Below are positions 26,621 through 39,000 of a DNA stretch of 64,000 nt, piece after piece (the stretch's first letter is position 1; each line of letters starts with the position of its first letter). The notes under the pieces were generated by a model. The model saw only the letters and a program-made list of their open reading frames with translations, was not told the DNA's origin and did not search any database. A program made the translations under genes and the position numbers. Source of the DNA: Ipomoea triloba (lineage: Eukaryota; Streptophyta; Magnoliopsida; Solanales; Convolvulaceae); NCBI RefSeq assembly GCF_003576645.1, contig NC_044927.1, positions 12,454,218 to 12,518,217 of the forward strand. Direction: 5' to 3'.

Positions 26621-27218
26621 GGAAACTTGCCGTTCTCAAAACGCAAGAAACTGTTTTCTAAGGCTCCTTTTCAACACTCAACAGCGGTAAGGTTTAACAA
26701 ATATTTTACAGGATGTTTGATATGAGAGAATTACAATTCTATTATCACTTAATTTTTACTTAATTTTAAATAATTTTAAATGTAATTAAATTTCTTCGTT
26801 TAGTTGGATGGAATTACAATTTTCTCATTTTCATAGAATTAGAATCTCATGGCTTCCCTTGGATTTTAATTCCATGAATTTTACGAAAACAAAAAGATAA
26901 TCGTAAGACAAAATTACCCCTCTATTTTTTAACCTAAAATTTATGTCTGGCATTCCCTTCTAAATTATACGTGTATTATTTTTCGATTTCCCTTTGTGTA
27001 TGTTCATTTAAATCTTTATATGCAACAACTATTCAAAATTTACATTCTTTACATGCATTGTTTATATACAGCAACTTTCGTGTATATTCCTTTGAATTCT
27101 TTATATGCAAAACTCTTCAAAATTGTAGTAGTTGTAGTATAAATAAATGTTTGCAATTTTGTAAAAACGCTAATCTAAATACTTAGTATAAAAATGATAT
27201 TATAAATAAATATTACTT
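26621..27218. other. Intergenic DNA upstream of UBP
   Basis: AT-rich, with blocks such as gagaattacaattc near 26730 that recall MITE ends related to the tail at 30900-31075. No gene found. Confidence 0.5.
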
Positions 27219-28440
27219 TATCAACAAATCATTTCTAAGTAGTTAATATGATTGACTTCAAACTGTTTTTTTCCATGTTATTAACATAATAATACTTGGT
27301 AAATAAATATATAACATTATTTTTTAGTATAACTTTGATATTTAATTACAAGATACTGTAAAAATAAAACAATGAACAATGTAATGAATATAATTAATTA
27401 ATAATGTTGGTTTTATGACTACGGGGTAGCCAACGACAGGCCAACACTATCGTAAAATGAAAATTGGATTCCTATAAAATAAAATCTACGAATGATAAAT
27501 CTAGGAACAGAGGACAAAAATGATAAGTAGGAAGCCTAATTGATGTTTGGAAACAAGAAGAGAAATGAATTGAAAATCAAATAGAAGAAAGAAGGAATTG
27601 AATTGAAAATCAAATAGGAGAAAGAAGGAATTGGCTTTGATTAGCCTTTGAATTGATTCTGAATGGAATGAATAAGTTTGAAGGGTTAGAGTCCTTTATA
27701 TAGGTGTAGGACCTGACCCCGCAGGAATATAATATTACATCAATAATTCAATACAATAATTCAATAATAATTCAATACAATAATTCAATACAAATAATAT
27801 TTAATTCGGGGTTGATCTTGGACTGAGCTGTAATTCTGATTGGGCTTCATGTATGATCTGGATAACCATATATTTTGGGCCTCATATCTTTATGGGCTGT
27901 ATACCATATCCAACAAATAAATTGGAAGGTAAAAAATCTTTGCATTGTAGACAATATAGACAATATAACTAATGAAATTATATCTCTTTTTAAATTCTTT
28001 GATAATGAGTTTTTTTTTTCAATAAGGCATTATAGACATTGAATTATAAATTAAAGAAACGCATATGTATTATTTTTTTTATTGTAACTACTAATTTATT
28101 TAATTTAATAAGAGCAATAGAGTGGATACTTACTTTTAAATAATATATTCTAACATATTGTAGTATTTGTTCAACAATTATGCCAACTTTGATTGGGATG
28201 TGGTTCGAACCTAAGACCTTACTTATAGAAATTAATGGGTAATTTAAAAGTTAACAAAATATTAACGGAAAAGAGAATATTTAACGGAAAATTTAACGGA
28301 TAATCATATAATTAAGGATAAAGTAGGGAATCTCAAGAAAAAATATAAATCTAAACAATCTGAATCATCCATTTGATTTAATAATTTTACTATCATTTTT
28401 TCTACCCATTATAGGCCTAACTTATTTTGGCTCTTATTAG
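27219..28440. repeat. AT-rich dispersed repeat, copy 1, with LTR inserted
   Basis: Parallels 29277-29990 block by block: cttggtaaataaatatataacatt, tgatatttaattacaagata, caatataactaatgaaatta, ggttcgaacctaagacct, aggcctaact. Copy 1 is longer because a solo LTR sits at 27405-27915. Function and family unknown; the shared ggttcgaacc-type motif recalls pol III promoters. Confidence 0.8.
27405..27915 (+). mobile_element. Solo LTR, 511 bp
   Basis: Starts TGTTGG, ends CCAACA, and is flanked by a perfect 5-bp duplication AATAA (27400-27404 and 27916-27920). The related repeat at 29277-29990 shows the uninterrupted site. Contains a TATA-like tttatatagg near 27695. The start resembles the LTR fragment at 31914. 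Produced, by inference, by LTR-LTR recombination. Confidence 0.9.
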
Positions 28441-28444
28441 TATA

Positions 28445-29100
28445 CTAGTTTTATACGCGCATTGCGCGAATGGGTTAATGTCCAATGTTTATATTTAAAT
28501 AAATATTTGAAAGTATATCAATGTAAGATTATATAGGAGAAGTTTATACATGGGTAATTGAATGTCGAATTTTTTTATTTAAATATCTAACTCAAAGTAT
28601 ATGAATCCAAGATAATATAGAAAATTCATTATAATTATTACTAAAATAAATGTTTGCAACCTTGTAAAATCGATAGTCTAAATATTTGGTCTAAAAATGA
28701 TAGTCTAAATAAATATTACTTTTCATTTGAATTTTTCTAAGTGTTCTTAATTCTCTTTTGAGTAACATTGTCATTGTCTTCATCTTTACTATTTGTTCTA
28801 TTCCTTTTTGTTGGTAGTGTGTTATTTGCAATTCAGTTATTGTTGGTAGCATAGATGATAACGTCATGCAATGAGATTATGATATAGGAGCTATGGACTT
28901 TCCTTTAGGTGTTCTGCTTGGGGTTCATTTGGTTCAACCATTATTGTTGAATGCGTTATTGCGGATAAATAAATCCCTAGTTTAAGAAAAAAGATTAAAT
29001 AAATTAATAAAAATTTGAAAATTTAAAATATTATATATTCCAAAGATATTAAAAGGTAGTTTCTCGCTTCAATTTGCTGGGTAATGGGTTATTTGAGTAC
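28445..29100 (-). mobile_element. Possible Helitron 3' end and adjacent sequence
   Basis: On the minus strand the sequence reads CGCGCAATGCGCG (a 6-bp-arm hairpin), then TATAAAACTAG, then T. This fits the Helitron rule of a GC hairpin shortly before a terminal CTRR next to T. The related repeat copy lacks this piece at the same place (29990). The 5' TC end is not located, so the 29100 limit is arbitrary. Confidence 0.45.
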
Positions 29101-29276
29101 TTTCATTGCAACAAATCTCACAAGTAGTTAATATGATTGGTTTCAAACTATTCTTTTTTATTTTTTTCATGGTATTAAAGAAATACATATATATGTATCA
29201 TTTTTTGGTGTAACTACTAATTTATTTAATTCAATAAGAGTAAAATAGAGCGATTCCGCTTCAATTTGTTGGGTTA

Positions 29277-29987
29277 TTTGAGTACTCTCTTTGTCAACCA
29301 ATCCCCAAGTAGTTAATATAATTAGCTTCAAATTATTTTAAAATTTTTTTTCATAGTATTAAAAAAATACTTGGTAAATAAATATATAACATTATTTTGT
29401 ACTACAACTTTGATATTTAATTACAAGATATTGTAAAAATTAGATAATGGACAATGTAATGAATATCAATTGATAAATTTGAATGTAAAGAATCTTTACA
29501 TGAGAGAAAATAAAGACAATATAACTAATGAAATTATTTCTCTTGTTTAATTTAATTTTTTGATAATGAATAATTTTTTCAAATAAAGGTATTGTAGACA
29601 CATAATTCTAAATTAAAGAAATACATATGTATCATTTTTTGTTGTAGCTACTAATTTATTTAATTTAATAAGAGTAAATAGAGTGAGAAACTTAATTATG
29701 TCAAATTTGATTGAGATGAGGTTCGAACCTAAGACCTTTCTTATAGAAATTAATGGGTAAGTTAAAAGTTAACGGAATATTAACGGAGAAGAGAATATTT
29801 AACGGAAAACTTAACGGATAATCATAAAAGTAAGGTTAAATTAGGTAATCACTATTAATAATATTAATCTGAATTATCTTAACCATCTATTTGATTAAAT
29901 AATTTATCTGAACCATCCATTTGATTAAATAATTTGACCGCCATTTTTTCTACCCATTTTAGGCCTAACTCTCTTTGGCTCTTATTA

Positions 29988-30000
<13 letters not shown>
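29277..30000. repeat. AT-rich dispersed repeat, copy 2
   Basis: Uninterrupted counterpart of 27219-28440, ending in aggcctaact...ggctcttattagtata where (TA)n begins. A partial third copy of its left part lies at about 29080-29230. Confidence 0.75.
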
Positions 30001-30017
<17 letters not shown>

Positions 30018-30020
<3 letters not shown>

Positions 30021-30830
30021 ATTGCGTTTAGGTGCGTACTGGCCGCCCAGGAGAGAACTGCAGACGAATCACAGGGCGCCACGTGTCCGGAATGTAGTTG
30101 CATATAACGTTATAACTAGGTGCACATAGGTGCATCCAGGTGCATAAATGTTAACAAATTAAATTACTTGCACCTGTAAGTGAAAATAGGTGCACACGTG
30201 CAAGTAAACTGTATTACAAGTGCAAGTAAATTGTACAATGAGCATTAATACTAAGTGCGCCTAATGTTATAACTAGGTGCACCTACTGTTATAACTAGGT
30301 GCACATAGGTTGCACCTAGGTGCATGAATGTTAACAAAGTAAATTACTTGCACAAGTTCAACTAAAATGTATTGCAGATGCAAGTAAAATGTATTACAGG
30401 TGCAAGTGAATTGTACAGTGAGCATCAATACTAAGTGCAAGTAATGTTATAACTAGGTTCACCTAATGTTATAACTAGGTGCACCTAGGTTGCACCCAGG
30501 TGCATGAGTATTAACAAGGTAAATTTACTTGCATTTGTAAGTGAAAATATTTGCGAAAATAGGTGCATGAATATTAACAAGGTAAATTATTCGCACTTGT
30601 AAGTGAAAATAGGTGCGAAAATAGGTGCACTTGTAAGTTAAACTAGGTGCACTTGTAAGTGAAACTAGGTGCACTGGTAAGTGAAACTAGGTGCACCAAA
30701 GTTCCAGTTATTTACGAAAATGCCACCGCGTCATTTTTTTAAAATTGCATCTGATTCGTTGATCTGGACACGTGGACGGTTGTGGAGCGTTCTTATTTCC
30801 TACCTAGGCGAGAGTTCGCACGAGAGTGCA

Positions 30831-30836
<6 letters not shown>
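30018..30836. mobile_element. (TA)n-flanked foldback family, copy 3
   Basis: Starts aggattgcgtttaggtgcgtac right after (TA)n and ends ...cgcacgagagtgcaaccct right before (TA)n at 30835. The ends are imperfect inverted repeats (aggattgc against agggttgc). The interior holds many taggtgcacct and gtgcaagtaa repeats. Its left end matches the reverse complement of the copy-2 right end at 7627, so the two copies lie in opposite orientation. No coding capacity. Confidence 0.78.

Positions 30837-30890
<54 letters not shown>
30835..30890. repeat. (TA)n microsatellite
   Basis: About 27 TA units at the right edge of the copy-3 foldback element. Confidence 0.98.
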
Positions 30891-30893
<3 letters not shown>

Positions 30894-31084
30894 GATATTT
30901 CCTCTTCAATTCCCTTGTATACCAAACATTGGAATTGAAATCCCTAGTAATTTTATTCCTACGAACCAAATACTGAAATTTAAACTCTCACTTTATTCTC
31001 GCATTATTCTTTTCCCATTGAATTGCAATTATTTTCTCACCTAATTCTTCTCTCAAACCAAACGCCATGTTAATTCAAGTTATT

Positions 31085-31430
31085 TAATAGGAGTAAAGGT
31101 CAAATAGGTCATCGAACTGCATTTTATACAATTAGGTCACTAAATCTATAAAAAAAATTGCAATTGAGTCCTCAAATTAACCCATTTTATACAATTACTT
31201 CAGTTTACCGATTTTCTCAGTTTTTAACAGGTCACCAAATTTAACTTCTTAAAAAAAAAATTATTTAAAAACAAAATTTTTTTTAAAAAAAAACTTCATC
31301 TCCTCCGTCGGAGACAAAGATACCTTCTTCATCTCCGGGCATGGAGATGAAGAAAATGTTACTTTATCTCCAATGCCGGAGACGAAGGTTTTGTTTTTTG
31401 TTTTTTTTTTAAATATTTTTTTTATTAGGG
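31085..31430. mobile_element. Foldback MITE-like repeat with GGTCA-type termini
   Basis: Opens with aaggtcaaataggtcatcgaac and contains an inner hairpin: cttcatctcctccgtcggagac and cttcatctccgggcatggagat face tttatctccaatgccggagacgaag. Related in style to the foldbacks at 3156 and 62626. Right end unclear. Confidence 0.5.
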
Positions 31431-31439
31431 GGTAGGCTC

Positions 31440-31500
31440 AATATCGTGATTCAAAAAAACCAGAACTCCATAGCTACAACAGAGGTTGAGTATATTGAAG
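31440..31500 (+). pseudogene. Copia RNase H relic
   Basis: One frame reads KNQNSIATTEVEYIE, matching the Copia RNase H signature (SKKQ-S-A-T-EAEY). Stops follow at once, so this is a short decayed fragment. Confidence 0.55.
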
Positions 31501-31913
31501 TATGAAGCTATAGTGCACAAAGTCTATGAATGAAAAAGTAGCTTATGAATTATGGGATCATGATGAAAGAAGATCATTCACTTGGAGAATGTCAACACTT
31601 AGAAGCAATTAACAACTGAATAAAATTAGCTGAAATTAATGACAAACTAGTTGATATGAAGAGAAATCAACTAAGAAGGAAAGTTAGGAATTTTACAAGT
31701 CTAGAAATCAAAATGGAATACAAAGCTTTGATGACGTGGAGGAATCAACGCAATTGAACAGATCAATGGAGATTAGAAGTAAAAAAAAAAAAGAATCTGA
31801 AGCGTTTGAAGAAACTACGACATTTCAATTTTGAAAAGAAATGATATCCAAATGCTACACGTGTCAATAGATCTTCAAAAGAAATCTTTTGGCATAGATT
31901 GTGGACTGACAAT

Positions 31914-32109
31914 GTTGGTTTTACGGCTGCTCTTATAATCGTCCAGTGAGCCAACACTACTGTAAAACTTAGAGAAAATAATGAAAGATAACACAAGGAT
32001 AATTGAGCAAAGTACTTATGCTTGCATTAAAGTCAGAACCTTAATAATGTGACATAGGGGGGTATTTATACTAGAATAATCAAAATTAGGAAAGAATCCT
32101 CACAGATTC
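31914..32109 (+). mobile_element. Left piece of an old LTR element split by the SIRE insertion
   Basis: Begins TGTTGGTTTTACGG, like the solo LTR at 27405 (TGTTGGTTTTATGA), with a shared inner gccaacactactgtaaaa block. It is broken at 32109/32110 by the SIRE-type element; the same sequence resumes at 46073 after the duplicated GATTC. Confidence 0.65.
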
Positions 32110-33744
32110 TGTTAGGAACATCATGTAATAGGTTTTGATGATACTAACTGTTAAGTAGAAATCCCCAAGTCTCGATACATAGGCAAAACGCTGTAAGTTC
32201 GACAAGTAAACCAAGAGCGAAAATACAACCGGGTAACTTTGAGCTCAACTCGGAAAATATTTAAGCTTGAGGTAAATTTGTTTGAACATCTTAGAAGTCT
32301 CGTGTGTTGTAATCATATAGACAGATCAGAAGAAAGCATGGGACAACACTGGAGGAATAAGGGTCTGCGAGACATCAACTAAGTCTCGAGACATAAGCAG
32401 AGTTCGAGAGGTAGGACCTCTCGATACAGCTATCCAGTTCGAGACATAAACAGAGTTCGAGAGATAGACCTCTCGATATTTGAGTTCGAGACATCAAGCA
32501 ATCAAGATATCAACCTTGGTCTCGATACACTAACAATTCTCCAACAAAACTGAATGACGGCCAGGAAGCATACTTAAAGTTTGGAGAAGAAGAATATCAT
32601 GGAGATAGAATAATGAAGAGGTGCCGAACGTGAAGATTTCAAAATGGGCGGAAATGGATGACACGTCAGATTTCCACCACAAACGGTCAAAAGGTGCACC
32701 AATGCTGAAGTGGTCTGATTCCCTACAAACAAGGAATAATGGGAATATAAAAAGAGTAACTTTTACCAAAAGACGAAAGTGGAGCATGGACTCAAGAAAN
32801 NNNNNNNNNNNNNNNNNNNNNNNNNNNNNNNNNNNNNNNNNNNNNNNNNNNNNNNNNNNNNNNNNNNNNNNNNNNNNNNNNNNNNNNNNNNNNNNNNNNN
32901 NNNNNNNNNNNNNNNNNNNNNNNNNNNNNNNNNNNNNNNNNNNNNNNNNNNNNNNNNNNNNNNNNNNNNNNNNNNNNNNNNNNNNNNNNNNNNNNNNNNN
33001 NNNNNNNNNNNNNNNNNNNNNNNNNNNNGATAGCTTGTGGTCAGATTGGAGTCTGTTACATTCAACTGTGACAACCAAAAACACCTTGCTTTGGATTAAG
33101 CAAGAGAGGTGGAGTAACCTGGCAGCTGTCCGAGTGAAAGAAACCTGAGGCTTGACGCGGGCTTGGTGATCAAAGGTCAAGTGCTTGAGAGGTGGAGTAG
33201 CTGGAAGCGAGGAGAAAGACCTTGGAGAGGCGGAGTAACCTGGGAGCTGTCTTGTGAAGATCCTGAGGCTTGAGGCGGGCTTGGTGATCAAAGCTCAAGT
33301 GCTCGATAGGTGGAGTAACAAGAAGCGGGGCGAAAAACCTGAGGCTTGAGGCGGGCTTCGTGATCAAAGCTCAAGCGCTCGATATTGTACTAAAAAGGGA
33401 AGTTTTTAGTGCAATCCTTCCAGGGAGTTTCTGGAAGAAGAGTGGACGTAGGCGGGTTGGCCGAACCACTTAAAAATCTCTCTTGCATTTACTTACTGCT
33501 TTTATCTCTCGCTAACCTCTCGATTGCACTGCATATAAACCCACTTCTCGAACTAACTCAAACTCGTGCTAACTAAAAGGGGATAACATTTCCGCTGCGC
33601 ATAAAACTTTGTCTTCACCTCGTGAGGTATCGACCCTAAACATCCTAAGTTCAATACACACGAGAGGTCGATAAGATTTGCAAAATCTTATACAAGTCTA
33701 TTCACCCCCCCTCTAGACTTGTACCCCATCCCCTTGGACCAACA
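32110..33744 (+). repeat. 5' LTR of the SIRE-type element (with 229-N gap)
   Basis: Starts TGTTAGGAACATC, ends GGACCAACA. The gap at 32800-33028 replaces a 383-bp stretch present in the 3' LTR (44973-45355), which explains the length difference. Contains hairpins built on TCGAGAG/CTCTCGA and three tandem cctgaggcttga-g-cgggctt blocks at about 33144, 33262 and 33338. Confidence 0.95.
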
Positions 33745-33746
33745 AT

Positions 33747-33758
33747 TGGTATCAGAGC
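33747..33758 (+). other. Primer-binding site
   Basis: TGGTATCAGAGC two bases after the 5' LTR, complementary to the 3' end of initiator tRNA-Met, the usual Copia primer. Confidence 0.95.
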
Positions 33759-33782
33759 AAGTTCTCTGATCGATATAAACCT

Positions 33783-36095
33783 TTGTTTATATTGCCTAGA
33801 GATCCTTCTTTGAAAAATCTTTTAAAAGTTTTCAAAGCACGAGATAATTTTTCTAATATGGATAGCATGTTGTCGAGACATCTTCTCTTTGATCTTAGCA
33901 GGTTCGATGACTGGAAAACACGCATGCTTGCGTATCTATCAGCCCTCCATGATGAGATGGCCGAAGTTATAACATCTGGACCAGTCAAGATCATGATGGT
34001 AAACACGACTGCTGAGCAAACCAGAGATACACCAAAGTATGTCCCCAAACCTAGGGAAGAATGGACAAGTGATGATAGGAAGAGAAACAACTTGGACAAC
34101 ATTGCCAAGGATATTCTCTTCAGAGCTATAGACGAAACCATCTTCCCAAAAGTAAGAAAGTGCAAAACGGCGAAAGAGGTATGGGATACTTTGATGTTAA
34201 TTGGTGAAGGAGACGAACAGGAAAAGGAGAACAAGCTCACCGTGGCCATGAAGAAGTTCGAGGACTTCAAGATGAAGCTAGGGGAAAGCATCGACAGCAT
34301 GGAATCTCGTTTCATGAAGCTATCAATAGAGATCAGTGATCTCGAGAAGGAGATTCCACAAAAGGAGCTAAACCTGAAGGTCTTACGAGGCCTTACCAAG
34401 GAGTAGGAAATGAAGGTGATCACAATGCGTGATCACAGGGATTTAAAGAACACCACAACCGACCAACTATTCAGAGATCTCAAAGCCTTCGAATTTGAGA
34501 TGTTTCCGAGAGATGAGGACGTGGTGGACAGACGGAATGTGGCACTGGTTGCGGACCAACCAACCACCTCCTCAAGGTCAGATCCTAATCCCACTGATTT
34601 TTTATCTGACGAACAGTTTGCTTTCTTCATAAAAAAATTCAGGAAGTTCATGAAGAAGACACCGGAAAGCAATACAAGTTCACCTTCCTCCTCAAGAAGG
34701 AAAAATGAGAGATACACATCCAGAAGAATGGAGGAAGAAGATCAAGGTCTGTGCTACAACTGCAGGAGACCTGGGCACTTCAAGGCTGACTGTCCTTACC
34801 CCAAGGTAAGCAAGTATCAAGGCCAAGAAGGCAGGGATTCCAGGAGAAAGGAGGAATCCAAAGAGAAGCCAGCACAAAGTGGCTTCAAGGGAGATACAAA
34901 GAAACATTTGCGCAGAAAGGCGCTTGTTGCTGAGGAACTCGAGAGAACAATCGAGGAGTCCGAGACGTCGAGCTCCAGTGAAAGCAGCAGCAGCTCAGAA
35001 GATGAGAGGGGACTCATCTGCTTATACACCGAGGAAGAAGAGAGTCAATGCCTAATACCCATTGACAATGAGGTAACCTCTACTTCCACATCTCGCTGCT
35101 CTACTTCTACCTCTCGTTGTTCTTCTTTTAGAAGCGATGAAGATCCCTTTGAGATGCTTGAAACATTTAAAAGGGATCTCGCAGTCGCTAACAGCACTCA
35201 TGCCAAAATCAGGGAAGAAAACAGCAAGCTAACTGCTGAAAGAGATATGCTTAAGAACGTCTCGAAAGAGAATTCAGAGCTAACTCTCAAAGTAAGTGAG
35301 TTAGAAGCTAAAGTAATCCTACTTACTGAAGAGTGCATAGCTCGAGAGACCAGAGAGCTAAATCTTAGAAAGGTCATAGCATCATACACTAATTCCTCCA
35401 AAGCTATGGAGAAAATGGTGGATGATTACAGACCAGCAAATGACAGAACTGGTCTCGGGTTTCGTCGGAACAGTCTCTCGAGAGATAAGCAGACCAATGG
35501 TTTAGGAACTTCAAGAAATGGAGGATCTCAACCCAAACCAAATAAAGGTCATAAAGGACCAACAGAAAGGACCAGAGTAGCTATTCATAAACCGTCCCTA
35601 TACACCAGCAATGGAAAGTATAGGAAAGCTACGAAGAATGGCCGGGTAAACAACATCGAGAGATCACCTTGCTATCTCTCGCAAGGCCATTCCAAGTACA
35701 AAAAGAGCTACATTCCATATAATGCGACTCAAGGCGAATATGGAAGGTCTGAGATCCACATAGTTAGGAACTCACGAATGGAGAAAGGCAGACTCTATCC
35801 ATCTAGTGAGAATTGGTCATCGAATCACAATTTCTGGAAGAAATCTCACTTTCAGCAATTTCACATGACCAAACAGCGTATGAAAGGCATGGTGCATAAG
35901 CCGATCGAAAAGTCTATACCTAAGTTGATTTATGCACCAAAGAGGCCCAAAACATTTGCTAGCATTCCTTATGATTATCAAACGTACAATGGCTACATTG
36001 CGCCTAGGCCTGGAATAATGGGCACAAGGTACAAATGGATGCCTAAACTCACTAACCCACCAGGACCCAAAGTTTGGGTACCTAAACTTGCTTAA
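33783..36095 (+). pseudogene. gag of the SIRE-type element, interrupted by a stop
   Basis: One frame runs from 33783 to TAA at 36093-36095, with a single in-frame TAG at 34404-34406. The first part is a Copia gag core (DDWKTRMLAYL, KEVWDTLM, RFMKL). The part after the stop carries a CCHC zinc knuckle CYNCRRPGHFKADC at 34752-34793, then Ser/Glu-rich and coiled-coil stretches (about 34950-35420) and a basic tail. Gag packages the RNA and forms the particle in this family. The long C-terminal extension is typical of SIRE gag. An ATG at 33858 is an alternative start. Confidence 0.9.
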
Positions 36096-39000
36096 TTGCC
36101 TTGCAGGACACCAGGGACGTGTGGTTCATTGACAGTGGATGTTCGAGACATATGACGGGAAATCTAACACTGATAGAGAACATCCAACCTATCGAAGGTC
36201 CCTTGGTGACATTTGGCGACAACGAGAAGAAGGGACGCACAAAAGCTGTTGGTGAAATTCAAAAGAATGAGCTGGTTATTAAGGGAGTATCCTACGTTGA
36301 AGGGCTCAAGTTCAATCTCCTTAGTACAAGCCAGTTCTGTGACAAGGGCTACAAAGTTATCTTCACCAAAAGCAAATGCCAGATTATGAGCGAGGAATCT
36401 CTCGAAGTCGTCTTGGAAGCAGCAAGGAAAGGAAACATGTACATAGTGGATTGGAGGTCTGCAAAACCATCCCTATGTATGCTAGCAAGGAGCAAGGAAG
36501 ATGTATGCTGGGATTGGCATGGTAAGCTTAGTCATCTGAACTTCAAGACTATCAACAAGCTTACTAAGAGGAACCTAGTGGAAGGACTGCCCAAAGTGAC
36601 GTTTCGAAAGGACAAAATTTGTGAGGCATGTCAACGTTGCAAACAGATCAAATCTTCCTTCAAGAGCAAAGCCGAGACATCATCCACTAGACCATTAAGT
36701 CTTCTTCACATGGACTTATTTAGCCCAGTAGATCCACCCAGCATCAAGGGAAAGAAGTATACTCTTGTGGTAGTNNNNNNNNNNNNNNNNNNNNNNNNNN
36801 NNNNNNNNNNNNNNNNNNNNNNNNNNNNNNNNNNNNNNNNNNNNNNNNNNNNNNNNNNNNNNNNNNNNNNNNNNNNNNNNNNNNNNNNNNNNNNNNNNNN
36901 NNNNNNNNNNNNNNNNNNNNNNNNNNNNNNNNNNNNNNNNNNNNNNNNNNNNNNNNNNNNNNNNNNNNNNNNNNNNNNNNNNNNNNNNNNNNNNNNNNNN
37001 NNNNNNNNNNNNNNNNNNNNNNNNNNNNNNNNNNNNNNNNNNNNNNNNNNNNNNNNNNNNNNNNNNNNNNNNNNNNNNNNNNNNNNNNNNNNNNNNNNNN
37101 ACATCATCCACTAGACCATTAAGTCTTCTTCACATGGACTTATTTGGCCCAGTGGATCCACCCAGCATAAAGGGAAAGAAGTACACTCTTGTGGTAGTGG
37201 ATGACTACACAAGATTCACTTGGACCGTGTTCTTAACCAAGAAAAGCGAGACAAAAATTGCCCTACCAAATCTCTTGAAGCAAGTTCAAGTTGAAAAGGA
37301 TGTCTCGATACTAAAGATTCGGTCAGATCAAGGTGGAGAGTTCGTTAATCAAGTAATCGAGAGCTACTGCAATGAGAACGAGATTCATCATCAACTGTCA
37401 GCTGCTCGAACGCCTCAACAAAACGGGGTTGCTGAAAGAAGGAACAGAACTCTCAAAGAAGCCGCAAGGACCATGCTCTCGCAAGCCAACATATCACAAG
37501 GATTTTGGGCAGAAGCAATCAACACAGCGTGCTATACCCAAAATCGGTCCTTGATCGTGAAAGGAGTTGGAAAGACTCCATATGAGTTGTGGAATGGAAG
37601 AAAACCAAATGTAAGCCACTTCCACACATTCGGGTGCAAATGCTATATCCACAACAATGGGAAGGCTCAACTAAGAACTTTTGAAGAAAAGGCAGATGAT
37701 GGAGTATTTCTGGGATACTCATCGACAAGCAAAGCATTCAGAGTCTTCAACAAGCGGAGTTTGGTGGTTGAAGAGTCCATACATGTTACCTTTGATGATA
37801 GGGCATCGACAGATCAACCATCAAAGTCAACGGAAGCAGCTGAGGAAGATCAGCCAGAGTCTATCGAGAGATCAAACTTACCTCTCGAAGACAAGCAGTC
37901 GATAGTTCGAGACGTAGCGGAACTCCAGTCAGAATCAGATGATGAAGAGTCTACCAAGAAGAAAGCTCCTGACTCAGTTGATCAAATCCAGATCATAGAT
38001 GTTCAACCCACATCTCAACCTTCAACGGAAGTATCAACTGAGGAGCCACAACCCGACCTAAGATGGCTGAGAAGTCACCCTGCTGATCAAGTGATTGGAG
38101 ATGTACGTGACAGAGTTCGAACCAGATCAGCATACAGAGAAAGCATGTTTGCTTGCTTTCTATCTCAAATAGAGCCTAAGGTGATCGATGAGGCTCTATG
38201 TGATCCAGATTGGGTGCAAGCCATGCAAGAGGAACTTCATCAGTTTGAACGGAACGATGTTTGGGAACTAGTTCCGAGACCTCATCATCAGAATGTCATT
38301 GGTACAAAGTGGGTTTTCAGAAACAAGATGAATGGGGATGGAGTTATTGTTAGGAACAAGGCCAGACTTGTTGCCAAAGGCTATTGTCAGGAGGAAGGAA
38401 TAGATTTTGATGAAACCTTCGCTCCAGTGGCACGTCTCGAAGCCATACGCATCTTTCTCGCATATGCCGCCTTCAAAGACTTTAAAGTATATCAAATGGA
38501 TGTCAAGAGCGCTTTTCTGAACGGACTTCTCGAAGAAGAGGTGTACGTTGAACAACCTCCGGGTTTCTTGAAGGACGTGGGAACTGACAAAGTATACAAA
38601 TTAAAGAAGGCACTTTACGGCTTAAAACAAGCTCCGAGAGCTTGGTATGATACCTTATCCTCTTTTCTACTTCAGTGTGGGTTCACCAAAGGCCTAGTGG
38701 ACAAAACACTGTTTAGAATTAAGGATGAGGATCACATCTTATTGGTGCAAATCTATGTGGACGATATCATTTTTGGAAGCACCAATCCAGACTTGTGCGA
38801 GAAGTTCTCCAGGTTGATGAAAGGGAAGTTCGAGATGAGCATGATGGGAGAACTCAACTACTTCCTTGGATTACAAGTGAGACAGCTTAAGGAAGGTATC
38901 TTCATCAATCAGGAGAAATACACCAAGGATCTGCTCATAAAATACAATATAGAAGGGAAATCCTCAGTCAAAGTACCCATGGGAACCTCTCTACGTATCG

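Noticed and set aside
32530..33367. Minus-strand ORFs in the 5' LTR (also 44703-45694 in the 3' LTR)
   Set aside because: They repeat internally because of tandem LTR blocks, cross the N gap, and oppose the transcription direction of the element.
33752..34423. 223-codon minus-strand ORF opposite gag
   Set aside because: Shadow of gag, Ser/Leu/Phe-rich; no independent support.
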